Positions 7,471-16,398 are shown, counted from the stretch's first letter. The stretch: 64,000 nucleotides of DNA from Collinsella sp. (GCA_018368345.1 JAGZEK010000011.1:1-64000); one strand, 5' to 3'. Made by a program: numbers and translations. The notes: generated from the letters alone by a model not told the origin.

Positions 7471-7515
7471 CGCCGGGCTACGCGATGGTTAACATATCCA
7501 TCGCGTAGCCCGGCG
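7471..7515 (-). terminator. Intrinsic terminator of map
   Basis: Perfect 18-bp stem (7471-7488 with 7498-7515, 9-nt loop). On the minus strand it is followed by TTTTTATAACG, ten nucleotides after the map stop. Confidence 0.9.
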
Positions 7516-7524
7516 CATCCACAG

Positions 7525-8412
7525 CTACCAGCTCAGCAGCTCGTAACCATCCTCGGTCACCACGAGCTGTACCTCGCACTGGGCCGAATCGCTGCCGTCC
7601 TTGGTGCGCACGCACCAGCCGTCGCCCTTGCTAATCTTGATGTCGGGCGCTCCGGCATTGACCATAGGCTCGATGGTAAAGACCATGCCCGGGGCCATGA
7701 TGGTATCCACATCGGGCGCCTCGGTGGTAAAGCCCACAAACGGGTCCTCGTGGAACTCCTTACCGATGCCGTGTCCGCCGTACTCGCGCACCACGCTAAA
7801 GCCGGCGTCCTCGACGGCCTTTTGCACTGCCTCGGCCATAACGGACAACGGCAGCCATGGCTTGACGGCCGCCAGACCCGCCTCCACGCTGGCGCGGGTG
7901 ACGTCGACCAGGCGCTGACGCTCGGCCGAGACCTCGCCGATGCAGAACATGCGGCTCGAATCACTAAAGTAACCGTCCAAGATCGTGGAGCAGTCTACGT
8001 TGATGATGTCGCCCTTGTGCAGCACATCCGCATCGCAGGGGATACCGTGGCAGACGACGTCGTTGATCGAGGTGCACACGCTCTTGGGATAGCCCTCGTA
8101 GTTGAGGTCGGCCGGCGTGCCACCGTGCTCGACGGTGTAGTCGTAGATCATCTGGTCGATCTGGTTGGTGGTCATGCCTGCGGCGATATGCTCGCCCACA
8201 TAATCGAGCACGCCCACGTTGATGGCTGCCGAGCGCTTGATGCCCTCGATATCGGCGGGAGTCTTGTAGAGCGTGCGAGGCAGAACCTCCCAGCCTTCTT
8301 CCCACAGGCGCTCGAGGCGCTCGTCGAAGGCGCTGTGGCATTTCTTATATTTTTTGCCGCTGCCGCACCAGCAAGCGTCGTTGCGGCCGGGCACGGGTCC
8401 TTTGTCATACAT
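7525..8412 (-). CDS. map: Type I methionine aminopeptidase with SEC-C zinc motif
   Basis: Removes the initiator Met from nascent proteins; dinuclear metallohydrolase, 295 aa. Residues ~13-26 carry a SEC-C zinc-binding motif (CWCGSGKKYKKCH), seen in some long MetAPs and SecA and thought to aid ribosome association. The catalytic core follows: VCHGIP, metal ligands in NVDCSTILDGYFSDSSR, YGGHGIGKEFHEDP, FTIEPMVN and AQCEVQLVVTEDG. The start is supported by a purine-rich GGAAGT box. Ends in a strong terminator. Confidence 0.95.
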   Translation of the reverse strand: MYDKGPVPGRNDACWCGSGKKYKKCHSAFDERLERLWEEGWEVLPRTLYKTPADIEGIKRSAAINVGVLDYVGEHIAAGMTTNQIDQMIYDYTVEHGGTPADLNYEGYPKSVCTSINDVVCHGIPCDADVLHKGDIINVDCSTILDGYFSDSSRMFCIGEVSAERQRLVDVTRASVEAGLAAVKPWLPLSVMAEAVQKAVEDAGFSVVREYGGHGIGKEFHEDPFVGFTTEAPDVDTIMAPGMVFTIEPMVNAGAPDIKISKGDGWCVRTKDGSDSAQCEVQLVVTEDGYELLSW

Positions 8413-8467
8413 GGCTAACTTCCTTTCGTTCGCAGCTAGTATAGCCCACCTTCAGAGCAGCTGTGCG

Positions 8468-9244
8468 CTAGTAGCTCACCTGGCAGGGAATGCCGAGGGC
8501 TTGGACGCGCGCGGCGATGGCGTCGAGCACCTCGGGCGCTGCTTTGGCAAGGCCGGCGACCGGCGTCTCGCGTGCCACCGTGTAGATGGTCGTTTCCTGC
8601 GGACGAATGCGCTCGAGCGCCGCGAGCCAGGGGGCAACGTACTCCTCGCCGGTGTTATCGAGAGACTTGCTCCGGTACTCACCGCTCAAAAACATCGTCT
8701 GGATAATGACGTGACCGTCAAAGCTTGCGAACGTCTCGATCTGGTGCTCGACGTCATAGGGGCCAACGGGCTGGTCGAGCAGCTGGATAAACGCCGGGTC
8801 GACGGTATCGAGCTTAAGAATGTTGTCGTCGACCATCATGAGCGCGTCGTGCACCTCGGGGCGGTCGGCGCGCGTGCCGTTGGAGAGCACGGCGATCTTG
8901 GAGTTTGGGGCAAGCTCGTCGCGCAGCGCGACGGCGCCGGCAATGGCCTGCGGAAACTCCGGTGCGGCGGTGGGCTCGCCGTTGCCTGCGAAGGTGATCA
9001 CATCGGGGAGCTCGCCCTCGGCTGCCATCTCGCGCAGCTTTGCCTCGAGTGCATCGAGCACCACGGCAGCCGTGTTATACGGCTCGTGGCAGGGGCGCTC
9101 GGCGTTGAGGCCGTTTTCGCAGTAAATGCAGTCGAACGTGCAGATTTTGCCGCTGGCCGGCATCATGTTGACGCCGAGCGAGAGACCAAGGCGACGGCTG
9201 CGAACGGGTCCAAAGATGGGGCTGGCATTCAAAAATGTAGACAT
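8468..9244 (-). CDS. Radical SAM protein
   Basis: 258-aa radical S-adenosylmethionine enzyme with the 4Fe-4S cluster motif CTFDCIYC near residue 36, then the glycine-rich SAM-binding strand TFAGNGEPTAAPEFP and VLSNGT. I chose ATG 9244 (MSTFLNASPIF) because GAGGAG is 9 nt upstream; ATG 9250 is too close to that box. The family resembles Fe-S oxidoreductases related to wyosine/activase enzymes ('radical SAM, COG0731-like'); the substrate is unknown. The longer upstream frame lacks protein character. Confidence 0.88.
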   Translation of the reverse strand: MSTFLNASPIFGPVRSRRLGLSLGVNMMPASGKICTFDCIYCENGLNAERPCHEPYNTAAVVLDALEAKLREMAAEGELPDVITFAGNGEPTAAPEFPQAIAGAVALRDELAPNSKIAVLSNGTRADRPEVHDALMMVDDNILKLDTVDPAFIQLLDQPVGPYDVEHQIETFASFDGHVIIQTMFLSGEYRSKSLDNTGEEYVAPWLAALERIRPQETTIYTVARETPVAGLAKAAPEVLDAIAARVQALGIPCQVSY

Positions 9245-9469
9245 AGGCATATGCTCCTCAAGACTATTGCGCCTAAGCATAGCATCGGCTCCAAAGCGAG
9301 GTGCGGGCTCTTGCTTTACAAGTTTCGTTTTTTCACGTCGCTCATGATGCCGTGCCATGAAAAGCCTCGGGTCGGGTACAGTTAATCTGTTAACAAGTCG
9401 TAAGGCAATGCGGGACCATTCAGCCGTACTGACGTGCAATTGGATGGGCATTGATGATGGGGGCACAAC

Positions 9470-10267
9470 ATGGATTTTACGGTCGAGAATGCGGGCACCA
9501 CGATTGCCTGTCGCGAATATGCCGGCCCGGATGTGTCGCCTGATACTCCTGCCTTGGTGTGCGTGCACGGCGCTTGTGTCGACGGCACATTTTTCGACGG
9601 CATCGCTTGTGAGCTCAGCCGCAACTACCGCGTAATTGCCTACGACCGCCGCGGCTGTGGTGGCAGCAGCGAAGCGGCAGACGGCAGCTATGATCTTGCC
9701 GCTCAGGCCGCCGACCTGCAGGCCGTGATCGAACACGTTGGCGCTCCGACAAATGTGCTTGCGCACAGCGCCGGTACGTTGGTGGCGCTGGAGCTTCTTC
9801 GTACCGAACCCCATCTCGTCGTCCGTGCGATTCTGCATGAGCCGGCTGTGTCGGCCGAAGGCGTCGGCATGGGCACAGCTCCGGTTTTGCTCGATATGAT
9901 TGCGGCTGGAAAGGTTTCAAGGGCGCTCCGGCTTTTCTTGGGAGCCCTCGGCGACTTGGACCCCGAGGCTCCTGGAACGACCGAAGCGGAAGCCAAGCAT
10001 GCCCTGCGCAACGGCCGCAGTTTCATGGCAAACGAATACGGGATTACTATGACCTGCGTTCCCGATTGGGATAGCGTTCGCGCGTCAAAAACGGTGGCCG
10101 CCGTGCTCCTGGGCGAGCTCTCGATTGGCACGCCCCGCGAGGCTGGCACGCGAGCGGCTGCCGAATATCTCGATTGCCCTCTCGTGACGATCCCGGGCGC
10201 GCATAACGGTCTGCGCGATCGCCCGGCAGCGGCTGCCCGGGCTGTCCGTGGCATCCTGGGGCTCTAG
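9470..10267 (+). CDS. Alpha/beta-hydrolase fold esterase/hydrolase
   Basis: 265-aa cytosolic hydrolase. Oxyanion-hole motif VCVHGACVDG (~residues 30-39), YDRRGCGGS strand-turn, nucleophile elbow AHSAGT (Ser ~100) where most relatives have GHSxG, and the probable catalytic His in PGAHNGLRDRP near the C-terminus. A cap-domain-like insertion lies between. Substrate unknown. Divergent from the radical SAM gene across 225 nt. Confidence 0.82.
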   Translation: MDFTVENAGTTIACREYAGPDVSPDTPALVCVHGACVDGTFFDGIACELSRNYRVIAYDRRGCGGSSEAADGSYDLAAQAADLQAVIEHVGAPTNVLAHSAGTLVALELLRTEPHLVVRAILHEPAVSAEGVGMGTAPVLLDMIAAGKVSRALRLFLGALGDLDPEAPGTTEAEAKHALRNGRSFMANEYGITMTCVPDWDSVRASKTVAAVLLGELSIGTPREAGTRAAAEYLDCPLVTIPGAHNGLRDRPAAAARAVRGILGL

Positions 10268-10478
10268 CATCCGCAATAGCCAAAGCAGGCTTCATCCGCA
10301 AGCGTTTCGGCTGTATTAACAAACGTGCTCAAAACCTCGCGTCTGCGGCTTCAATCGCGCCGTCTGCCAACTCATAAAAATGTAGCAGCATTCACGTACT
10401 TACCTGCATCGACAAGGTGTTACCCTTGTAGCATTTGGAACCCACCGCTACCATGCGAAACTATCGAAAGGGCCCCAT

Positions 10479-12359
10479 ATGCTCAATAATCACGAGGTCA
10501 ATCTAACCGACGAGGAGGCTGCCGCTGAGGTCGCCCGCGTCGCGAAGACCTACCCCGTGGTGCGTTTGCTGTCGGCCGATCAGATTAAGAGCGAGCCTAA
10601 CTGCCTGCTCGCCGGCGATCGGTGTCCTTGTTTGCGCCAGTCGAGTCTTGAGGCTTTGGCAGACTCCGATGAGGTGTCGGAGCAACTGCTCAATGATGGT
10701 ACCGAGTACCGCGCTCGCCTGCGCCCTCTGAAGGTCGAGGGCGAGCCTCACGTCTTGCTGATGGTGCGTCCGATTGATGAGCAAGAGGCCGCGGAAGAGG
10801 ACCTTGTCTACACCGACGTGCTGACGAGCGTGCGCAACCGCCGATATTACGAGGAAAAGCTCCGTAGCGCCCGCATGAATGCCGGCGTTGCGATGATCGA
10901 CGTTGATGATTTTAGGGCCTTCAACGATACGTGTGGCCGTCATGCCGGCGACCTTGCGCTCGGTGCTGTGGCGACAGCCATACGCAGCGGAATTCGTTCG
11001 ACTGACGAGCTTGTGCGCTATGGCTGCGACAAGTTTGTGGTTGTCATGCCCAATATTCCCTCCGATGACTTCACCCGTCGCCTGCATCAGGTGTCCGATG
11101 CCGTTCATTCCACGATTATTCCGGGCCATGAGTACGTGAGCTTGACGGCATGTGTTGGTGGCGTTCGCATTCATGGCGAGACGGTCGATGAGGGCGTTGG
11201 CCGCGCTGCTCAGTTACTGAGCCGCGCTAAGGCAAAAGCCGGTACGGTCGTGACCGATGCCGATTCCATCGAGGCCTTCCAAAGCGAAAAGCCTTTGGTG
11301 CTTATCGCCGATGACTCCGAGATGAACCGAGCCATTCTCAGCGAGATGCTCAAGGACGAGCATTGCATCCTCGAGGCCGATAACGGTCGTGCGGCGCTCG
11401 ACATGGTCGACCGCTATGGCGATGAGTTGTCGCTCGTGCTGCTGGACATTGTGATGCCGGGCATAAGCGGCTTTGAGGTGCTGGCCGATCTGTCGCGCCG
11501 ATCGGGTATCGATAATCTGCCTGTCATCATGATTTCGAGCGGAGATTCCGATGATGCGGTTCTGCGCGCGTACGAGCTGGGCGCCTCGGACTATATCAAC
11601 CGCCCGTTTGACTCCCGTGTCGTGCGCCGCCGCGTAAGCAACACCATCCGCCTGTACGCCAAACAGCGCCGCCTGACGAACCTGCTGTCCCAACAGTACA
11701 ACGAGCGCGTCAAGAACAGTCGCATGCTCATCGACATCATGGCCGGCGTCATGGAGCTTCGCAACGGCGAGAGCGGTAGGCACGTTACGAACATCGAAAA
11801 GCTGACCGAGCTGCTGCTTGGCTATCTGGTCCAGCGTAGCGGCACGATCTTCCTCGACAATGAGGAACGCTCCACGATCGCCCTGGCTTCGGCGCTGCAC
11901 GATATCGGCAAGATGTCGATTGACGATGCGATCCTCAACAAGCCCGGGCGCCTCACGCCCGAGGAATTCGAGATTATGAAGACGCATACCACGATTGGCG
12001 CCAACATGCTGCTCGAGCTGGGCAGCCATCACGCCGGCAATGCGCTTATGGAATATGCGTACCAGATTGCGCGTTGGCATCACGAGCGCTGGGACGGCAA
12101 GGGTTATCCCGATGGCCTTAAGGGCGACGAAATTCCCATCGCCGCGCAGGTGGTTTCGGTGGCTGACGTGTACGATGCACTGACGAGCGTGCGCGTATAC
12201 AAGGACGCTATCCCGCACGAGGAGGCGATCCAGATGATCCTGGACGGTAAGTGCGGCACCTTTAACCCGCTGTTGCTCGACTGCCTGCTCGAGGTGCAAG
12301 ACCGTATTGCCGAGACGTTGGCACGCCCCGCCGACGTTGTCGCGTTTCCCACGATTTAG
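10479..12359 (+). CDS. Degenerate GGDEF - receiver - HD-GYP signalling protein
   Basis: 626 aa. An N-terminal sensor-like segment (~1-105) precedes a GGDEF-fold domain (~108-255) whose signature is YGCDKF, so cyclase activity is unlikely. A receiver domain (~270-390) has the acidic pair in IADDSEMN, phospho-acceptor Asp in LLDIVMPG and Ser in ISSGDS, but Arg (INRPF) where Lys is normal. The HD-GYP domain (~405-610) has HDIGK and HHERWDGKGYPDGL and probably hydrolyses cyclic di-GMP. An Hpt gene follows 24 nt later, suggesting phosphorelay control. The GGDEF may bind nucleotide or c-di-GMP allosterically. Confidence 0.9.
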   Translation: MLNNHEVNLTDEEAAAEVARVAKTYPVVRLLSADQIKSEPNCLLAGDRCPCLRQSSLEALADSDEVSEQLLNDGTEYRARLRPLKVEGEPHVLLMVRPIDEQEAAEEDLVYTDVLTSVRNRRYYEEKLRSARMNAGVAMIDVDDFRAFNDTCGRHAGDLALGAVATAIRSGIRSTDELVRYGCDKFVVVMPNIPSDDFTRRLHQVSDAVHSTIIPGHEYVSLTACVGGVRIHGETVDEGVGRAAQLLSRAKAKAGTVVTDADSIEAFQSEKPLVLIADDSEMNRAILSEMLKDEHCILEADNGRAALDMVDRYGDELSLVLLDIVMPGISGFEVLADLSRRSGIDNLPVIMISSGDSDDAVLRAYELGASDYINRPFDSRVVRRRVSNTIRLYAKQRRLTNLLSQQYNERVKNSRMLIDIMAGVMELRNGESGRHVTNIEKLTELLLGYLVQRSGTIFLDNEERSTIALASALHDIGKMSIDDAILNKPGRLTPEEFEIMKTHTTIGANMLLELGSHHAGNALMEYAYQIARWHHERWDGKGYPDGLKGDEIPIAAQVVSVADVYDALTSVRVYKDAIPHEEAIQMILDGKCGTFNPLLLDCLLEVQDRIAETLARPADVVAFPTI

Positions 12360-12383
12360 TTTGACCAAAGGAGTTTTTAATCC

Positions 12384-12740
12384 ATGATTTCCATGCGTGA
12401 GGCGTATGAGAAGATCGGCGCTAATTATGACGACGCGTGCGCTCGGCTGATGGGCGGGGAAATGCTTGCCCGCTTTGCCCTCAAGTTTTTGGATGACGAG
12501 AGCATGGACAAGCTGGAGGCCGCCATGGCGGCAGGAGACGCCGAAGGTGCGTTTATGGCAGCGCACACGCTCAAGGGCGTGAGCCAGAACCTGGGATTCG
12601 ATAATCTGTACGAGCCGGCGGTCGTGGTAACCGAAGCGCTGCGCGGCGCCGATGCCGTTGACGGCGTCCGCGAGGGGATGCATGCGTTGCAGCAGCAATA
12701 TGCGGCTACGATGTCGGCTCTGCGCGAGGCGGCCGAGTAA
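12384..12740 (+). CDS. Hpt-domain phosphotransfer protein
   Basis: 118-aa stand-alone histidine phosphotransfer protein: a four-helix Hpt domain with the phospho-accepting His in AHTLKGVSQNLGF (~residue 54). It follows the REC-HD-GYP gene by 24 nt with an AAAGGAG box and probably exchanges phosphate with that receiver domain. No histidine kinase is encoded nearby, so the donor lies elsewhere. Confidence 0.88.
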   Translation: MISMREAYEKIGANYDDACARLMGGEMLARFALKFLDDESMDKLEAAMAAGDAEGAFMAAHTLKGVSQNLGFDNLYEPAVVVTEALRGADAVDGVREGMHALQQQYAATMSALREAAE

Positions 12741-12768
12741 GAGGCTGTGAGCCTTGATGACTATGAGC

Positions 12769-12824
12769 GTGGATAATCTCCCGTTTTAGGCCCGGTGGCG
12801 GCCTCAAAGTGGGAGATTATCCAC
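12769..12824. repeat. 14-bp perfect palindrome after hpt
   Basis: GTGGATAATCTCCC (12769-12782) pairs perfectly with 12811-12824; an inner AGGCC/GGCCT pair fills the 28-nt interior. A second 9-nt copy of the left edge (GAGCGTGGA, 12765-12773) is found inverted at 12849-12857, allowing alternative pairing. It may terminate the hpt operon, but there is no U-tract. Confidence 0.6.
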
Positions 12825-12916
12825 TCTCGTTCGATACGTGTCCAAAAATCCACGCTCACCCCTTCTGATTAGTGAATGGCCTATGCGCACTGGCGGGGCT
12901 TTCCGCATGCAATCCA

Positions 12917-12950
12917 TATCGTTGTTCGATAAACTGTTCGAATAACGATA
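12917..12950 (+). promoter_or_regulatory. Inverted operator upstream of the DUF2975/XRE operon
   Basis: TATCGTTGTTCGA (12917-12929) and TCGAATAACGATA (12938-12950) are inverted with 12 of 13 matching, separated by 8 nt. A 16-nt half, TTATCGAACAACGATA on the minus strand, matches 14 of 16 at 13961-13976 ahead of the ABC operon. A likely binding site for the XRE protein; binding is inferred. Confidence 0.55.
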
Positions 12951-12970
12951 GAGTCGATGAGGGTGAGTGT

Positions 12971-13531
12971 ATGTCCAACAGCGTTCAGCGTATGGCCAAG
13001 GCGGGCGAAAATATCAGGAAGCTTGGTTTTTGCATGGCAGCCGTTTTTGCAGGGATGCTCGTCGCTTTTGCCGCGTTGGTTGTTTACGTGATCTGGTATG
13101 CGGTTGCAAACGTTGCTTCTGTCGATTCTTTCGGTGTCGTGACGCTTCTCGATGGCGGGTGCATCGTTATCCCAAGCGGACTGTGCCTGGCGCTCGTCGT
13201 GGGTATTTCGCTTGTCGTTTTGTGCGGGATCAGCCGTAATATCTCTCGGGGCGTCTCGCCCTTTACCAAGACGCATGTGCGGCTTATCCGTGTTCTCGCG
13301 CTTGCCTTTGCTGTTAACGCCGCGGTTTCGCTTGTTGGTGCCTATGGATCGGTTAGTCTCACCATTGGCGGACTGGAGCTTTACATCGTGCCTCATTCCT
13401 TCGTTATTGAGATTTGCCAAGGCGCTACCTTTGATGCGGGGTCGTTTATCGGCGCAGTTGTCTGTTTGTTTATCTCGGCGATCTGGAGTTATGCCTCGCT
13501 GCTCCAAGAGCAGTCTGACGAGCTTGTGTAG
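12971..13531 (+). CDS. DUF2975-like four-helix membrane protein
   Basis: 186 aa. Start ATG 12971 (MSNSVQRM) has GAGGGTGAG upstream. Four hydrophobic segments are visible (~20-48, ~65-88, ~105-130, ~155-178). Members of this family are nearly always followed by a small XRE regulator, as here (8 nt downstream), and may modulate its activity from the membrane. Biochemical role unknown. Confidence 0.78.
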   Translation: MSNSVQRMAKAGENIRKLGFCMAAVFAGMLVAFAALVVYVIWYAVANVASVDSFGVVTLLDGGCIVIPSGLCLALVVGISLVVLCGISRNISRGVSPFTKTHVRLIRVLALAFAVNAAVSLVGAYGSVSLTIGGLELYIVPHSFVIEICQGATFDAGSFIGAVVCLFISAIWSYASLLQEQSDELV

Positions 13532-13539
13532 GAGGAAAC

Positions 13540-13869
13540 ATGAGCTATCTCATCATCGAGCTTGAGACGCAGCTGCTTAAGACCGGAAAGACCAGCGCTG
13601 ATCTGATTCGGGCGACGGGGCATACTCCGGCTAATATTTCAAAGCTTAGAAACGGAAAGATAAAAGCTATTCGCCTAAAGACGCTTCTCGATATCTGTGA
13701 TGAGCTTGATTGTCAACCGGGAGATATTATTCAGCGCGTGAGCGAGAAAGAGCTTGAGGAGCTTATTGTCGAGCGCGCGAAAAATGTCGTGAGACAGATG
13801 CGGGATGGCGGAGGCAACGAGGCGTCGCTTCCGACATCAGTCTTTGCTGTCGATTTGAGCGACGAGTAG
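13540..13869 (+). CDS. XRE-family transcriptional regulator (YozG-like)
   Basis: 109 aa. An N-terminal Cro/C1 helix-turn-helix (~residues 14-68: TSADLIRATGHTPANISKLRNGKIKAIRLKTL, LDCQPGDII) is followed by a charged helical tail. Start preceded by AGGAGG. It forms an operon with the membrane protein upstream. The operator-like sequence is present before its own operon and before the ABC exporter, so both are plausible targets. Confidence 0.85.
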   Translation: MSYLIIELETQLLKTGKTSADLIRATGHTPANISKLRNGKIKAIRLKTLLDICDELDCQPGDIIQRVSEKELEELIVERAKNVVRQMRDGGGNEASLPTSVFAVDLSDE

Positions 13870-13909
13870 CTTAAGGCGAACAACTAAAACGAAATATCAG
13901 CGTGAAGGG

Positions 13910-13936
13910 ACCCGTGTCTAACACGGGTTCTTTCTT
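13910..13936 (+). terminator. Terminator of the DUF2975/XRE operon
   Basis: ACCCGTGT (13910-13917) pairs with ACACGGGT (13921-13928), followed by TCTTTCTTTT. Confidence 0.85.
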
Positions 13937-13946
13937 TTAGATTATC

Positions 13947-13996
13947 TTGACAAATATGAGTTATCGAAAAACAATAACAACTATGGAAAACGATAA
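13947..13996 (+). promoter_or_regulatory. Promoter/operator region of the ABC exporter operon
   Basis: TTGACA (13947-13952) serves as a -35; a good -10 is not obvious. TTATCGAAAAACAATA (13961-13976) matches the XRE-operon operator half at 14 of 16 positions and is opposed by CGATAA at 13991-13996. A regulator bound here would cover the promoter. Confidence 0.45.
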
Positions 13997-14013
13997 AGTA
14001 AAGAAGGAACGAT

Positions 14014-14775
14014 ATGAGCGGTTTTGCTATCAAGCGGAACGGGAGGCCAATGAACGTATCAACGATAAGGCTATCAAGGGTGTCAAAGCGCTATGGGCGG
14101 CGCCGCGTTTTGCATGACGTTTCCTTCGAGGTACATCAGTCTGAGCTCTGCGCCCTTGTTGGTGCAAACGGGGCGGGCAAAAGCACGCTTATTAAAATCG
14201 TATTGGGCCTCTGTGAGCCATCGTCGGGGAGCGTGGAGCTCTTTGGAGGCAAGTCGAAAAAAGAGCTGAGCCTGATGCGGACGCGTGTCGGCTATGTGCC
14301 AGATTCCTGCGGAGCATACCAATCCCTCAGTGCGGCTGAGAATCTTCGGATCCGATGTGCGGAATGGGGGCTCGATGAGAAACGTGAGGTTCCTCGCGTC
14401 TTGGGCCTAGTCGGGCTGGACGTCGATGAGAAAAAGAGCGTGAGCAGTTTTTCTCTGGGAATGAAACGGCGACTGGATATAGCTACGGCTTTATTGGGCG
14501 ACACCGACGTACTAATTTTCGATGAGCCGGCAAATGGATTGGATCCGTTGGGCATCGAGAGTATATGGGCCCTTATCGGTCGATTGAATCGGGAGCAGGG
14601 CAAAACCATGCTTATCTCTAGCCACGACTTGGATGAGCTGGCATCGGTTGCAACAAGCTGCCTGTTTCTTCATGACGGTGAACTGCTAAAAAAGGAATCG
14701 ATGGACGTCATAAGGGATGAGGCGCCATCCCTAAAAGAGTATTACAGGCGCTTGATGAAGGCGGTCTCGCTATGA
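14014..14775 (+). CDS. ABC transporter ATP-binding protein
   Basis: 253-aa ABC ATPase: Walker A GANGAGKST (~57-65), Q-loop region VGYVPDS, degenerate signature FSLGMKRR, Walker B VLIFDEPANGLDP, switch His in ISSHDLDE. The LGMKRRL signature and length match exporters of the CcmA/YtrB/antibiotic-resistance type. AAGGAAC precedes ATG 14014; an in-frame ATG at 14050 has a box too close. Its stop overlaps the next gene (ATGA). GC content seems lower than that of the neighbours, hinting at transfer. Confidence 0.9.
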   Translation: MSGFAIKRNGRPMNVSTIRLSRVSKRYGRRRVLHDVSFEVHQSELCALVGANGAGKSTLIKIVLGLCEPSSGSVELFGGKSKKELSLMRTRVGYVPDSCGAYQSLSAAENLRIRCAEWGLDEKREVPRVLGLVGLDVDEKKSVSSFSLGMKRRLDIATALLGDTDVLIFDEPANGLDPLGIESIWALIGRLNREQGKTMLISSHDLDELASVATSCLFLHDGELLKKESMDVIRDEAPSLKEYYRRLMKAVSL

Positions 14776-15596
14776 AGCGGGCGATCCATCCCATAAAGGC
14801 AGATATGATGCGTTTGCACAGGATATTTCCGGCGAAGTTTGGTCTTGCGCTTATGCTGGCGTTCGGCCTTCTCTTCGGCATCTTTCTAAAAAACGGAACA
14901 ACGTTGCTCGCCTTTGGCTATGGCGTTTGTGGGGAGGATATTGGTTTCCTCTGGAATGCAATCGATCCTTCTGCGCCTGATGAGTCCCTTGCGCGCAGCG
15001 CTTTTGCCGGTACATCCCTGTTCGTTCCACTCATCGTTTGTTTGGTGCTTTTACAGGAGCATGGCTATAAAGAGGGGCACCGAATTTCTTCGGCAAGAGG
15101 TCTCAACCGCTTTTATGGGGCTCTAGCCCATGCATTTTCGTCTGCTTTAATAATTGGCGCAGCGTATAGCGCGCTTTGCCTTCTTCTTTTTGCAATAGCC
15201 ATAATACGTGGAGGGCATAACTACTCGCACAACATACTAACTGTATTTTTGCCTGCAATGATAGTCAACGCCGTATTGGTGATATCGGTTGCGCTGGAGA
15301 CGGTGACCATCTATCGGATAACGGGCAGCGCTGTATTGAGTGGGGCCGTGGTGATAGTCGGATTTGTCATGAGCTTGACGCTCTACGGAGCCTTCCTTCA
15401 GGCACCTATACCATCCTTGCGATGGATCTTCTTCCTTCCGGGGCCGTACCTTGGAGTCGGATGTGCCCTTGGGTATAGCGATATGGGGCAGCTGACGCTT
15501 CTGGGATATGGCGTGGCAGCCAGCTGTCTATCGGTATTGATTTACGCTCTCTTGAGCTTTCGCGCTGGGGGTGTGCTCAATGGCTCGTCAGATTAA
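14772..15596 (+). CDS. ABC-2-type exporter permease subunit 1
   Basis: 274 aa with about six membrane-spanning segments (~20-40, ~85-97, ~118-145, ~158-180, ~190-212, ~245-265). It overlaps the ATPase by 4 nt and the second permease by 17 nt, so the three form one transporter. Low similarity to well-known families; substrate unknown. The extended loop NAIDPSAPDESLARS between the first segments is probably extracellular. Confidence 0.75.
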   Translation: MKRAIHPIKADMMRLHRIFPAKFGLALMLAFGLLFGIFLKNGTTLLAFGYGVCGEDIGFLWNAIDPSAPDESLARSAFAGTSLFVPLIVCLVLLQEHGYKEGHRISSARGLNRFYGALAHAFSSALIIGAAYSALCLLLFAIAIIRGGHNYSHNILTVFLPAMIVNAVLVISVALETVTIYRITGSAVLSGAVVIVGFVMSLTLYGAFLQAPIPSLRWIFFLPGPYLGVGCALGYSDMGQLTLLGYGVAASCLSVLIYALLSFRAGGVLNGSSD

Positions 15597-16398
15597 AAGA
15601 CTTCTCCAGTCAGAATTGAAGCATGTGAGCAAAAGGGCGTACGCCTTAATCCTGGTAATTAATGCGTACATGGTGATATTGCAGCTTAATTCTTTCCCGA
15701 TGTGGTTCTGTAGCCTCCGTGAGAACAGTTTCTTGGGTTTTTTCCCAGACCCGACGCTTCGGCTATCGGCGGAGGATGTCCTTCTATTTGGCAATGCAGA
15801 GGTTTTTCGCGGTCTGCTGTTCAACGTAGCCCCGTTGGCCCATGCATTGTTCTTTCCGTTCATCGCGGCTTGCATTGTGCCGCGCTTTGTCAGTTCGGGC
15901 TTTGTCGAGGAACCGTGGGGGTTGTCGGAGGCTCGGGGAGGGAAGCGTGTGTGCGCTATCGTTGCGCGAGTGGTGCTATCTTCTTTTGCCCTTTTGGGCG
16001 CGTTTGTCCTGTCGAGTGTCGTTTTGTACTGTCTTAACTGCGCAATCGTTTCGGATGCTCAGCAGTATTTCAACCTGCATGTATTTTGCTATCGACTTCT
16101 TCTGGCGAGTGCCGTCTGTCTTGCATATGTGGTCTCTTGCGTGATCGCTGTTTCCTATTTTGGGGCCGGCTTCGGTCCGATTGGCATGCTGTTGCTTGTC
16201 AACGTCGTAGCGATCTACATACAGATCGGGGCCAATTCCATGCTTCCGCTTCCAGCCTCGATGCTCATGTGGATTTGCGGCGTGACCCCGTTGGGGAATG
16301 GTCAATGCATTTCGATTTTAATTGACTGTCTCATAAACGTAGCAAGCGTTGTTGCCATTTGCTTTACTGTCGACCGATTGCGGTCGAGATTTCTCTGA
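15580..16398 (+). CDS. ABC-2-type exporter permease subunit 2
   Basis: 272 aa, about six hydrophobic segments. ATG 15580 (MARQIKRLLQSEL) is preferred over GTG 15571 because a GGGGG purine run lies ~8 nt upstream of the ATG. The start lies inside the previous gene. It pairs with the preceding permease in a heteromeric exporter. The role is unknown; regulation by the nearby XRE protein is plausible from the shared operator. Confidence 0.75.
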   Translation: MARQIKRLLQSELKHVSKRAYALILVINAYMVILQLNSFPMWFCSLRENSFLGFFPDPTLRLSAEDVLLFGNAEVFRGLLFNVAPLAHALFFPFIAACIVPRFVSSGFVEEPWGLSEARGGKRVCAIVARVVLSSFALLGAFVLSSVVLYCLNCAIVSDAQQYFNLHVFCYRLLLASAVCLAYVVSCVIAVSYFGAGFGPIGMLLLVNVVAIYIQIGANSMLPLPASMLMWICGVTPLGNGQCISILIDCLINVASVVAICFTVDRLRSRFL

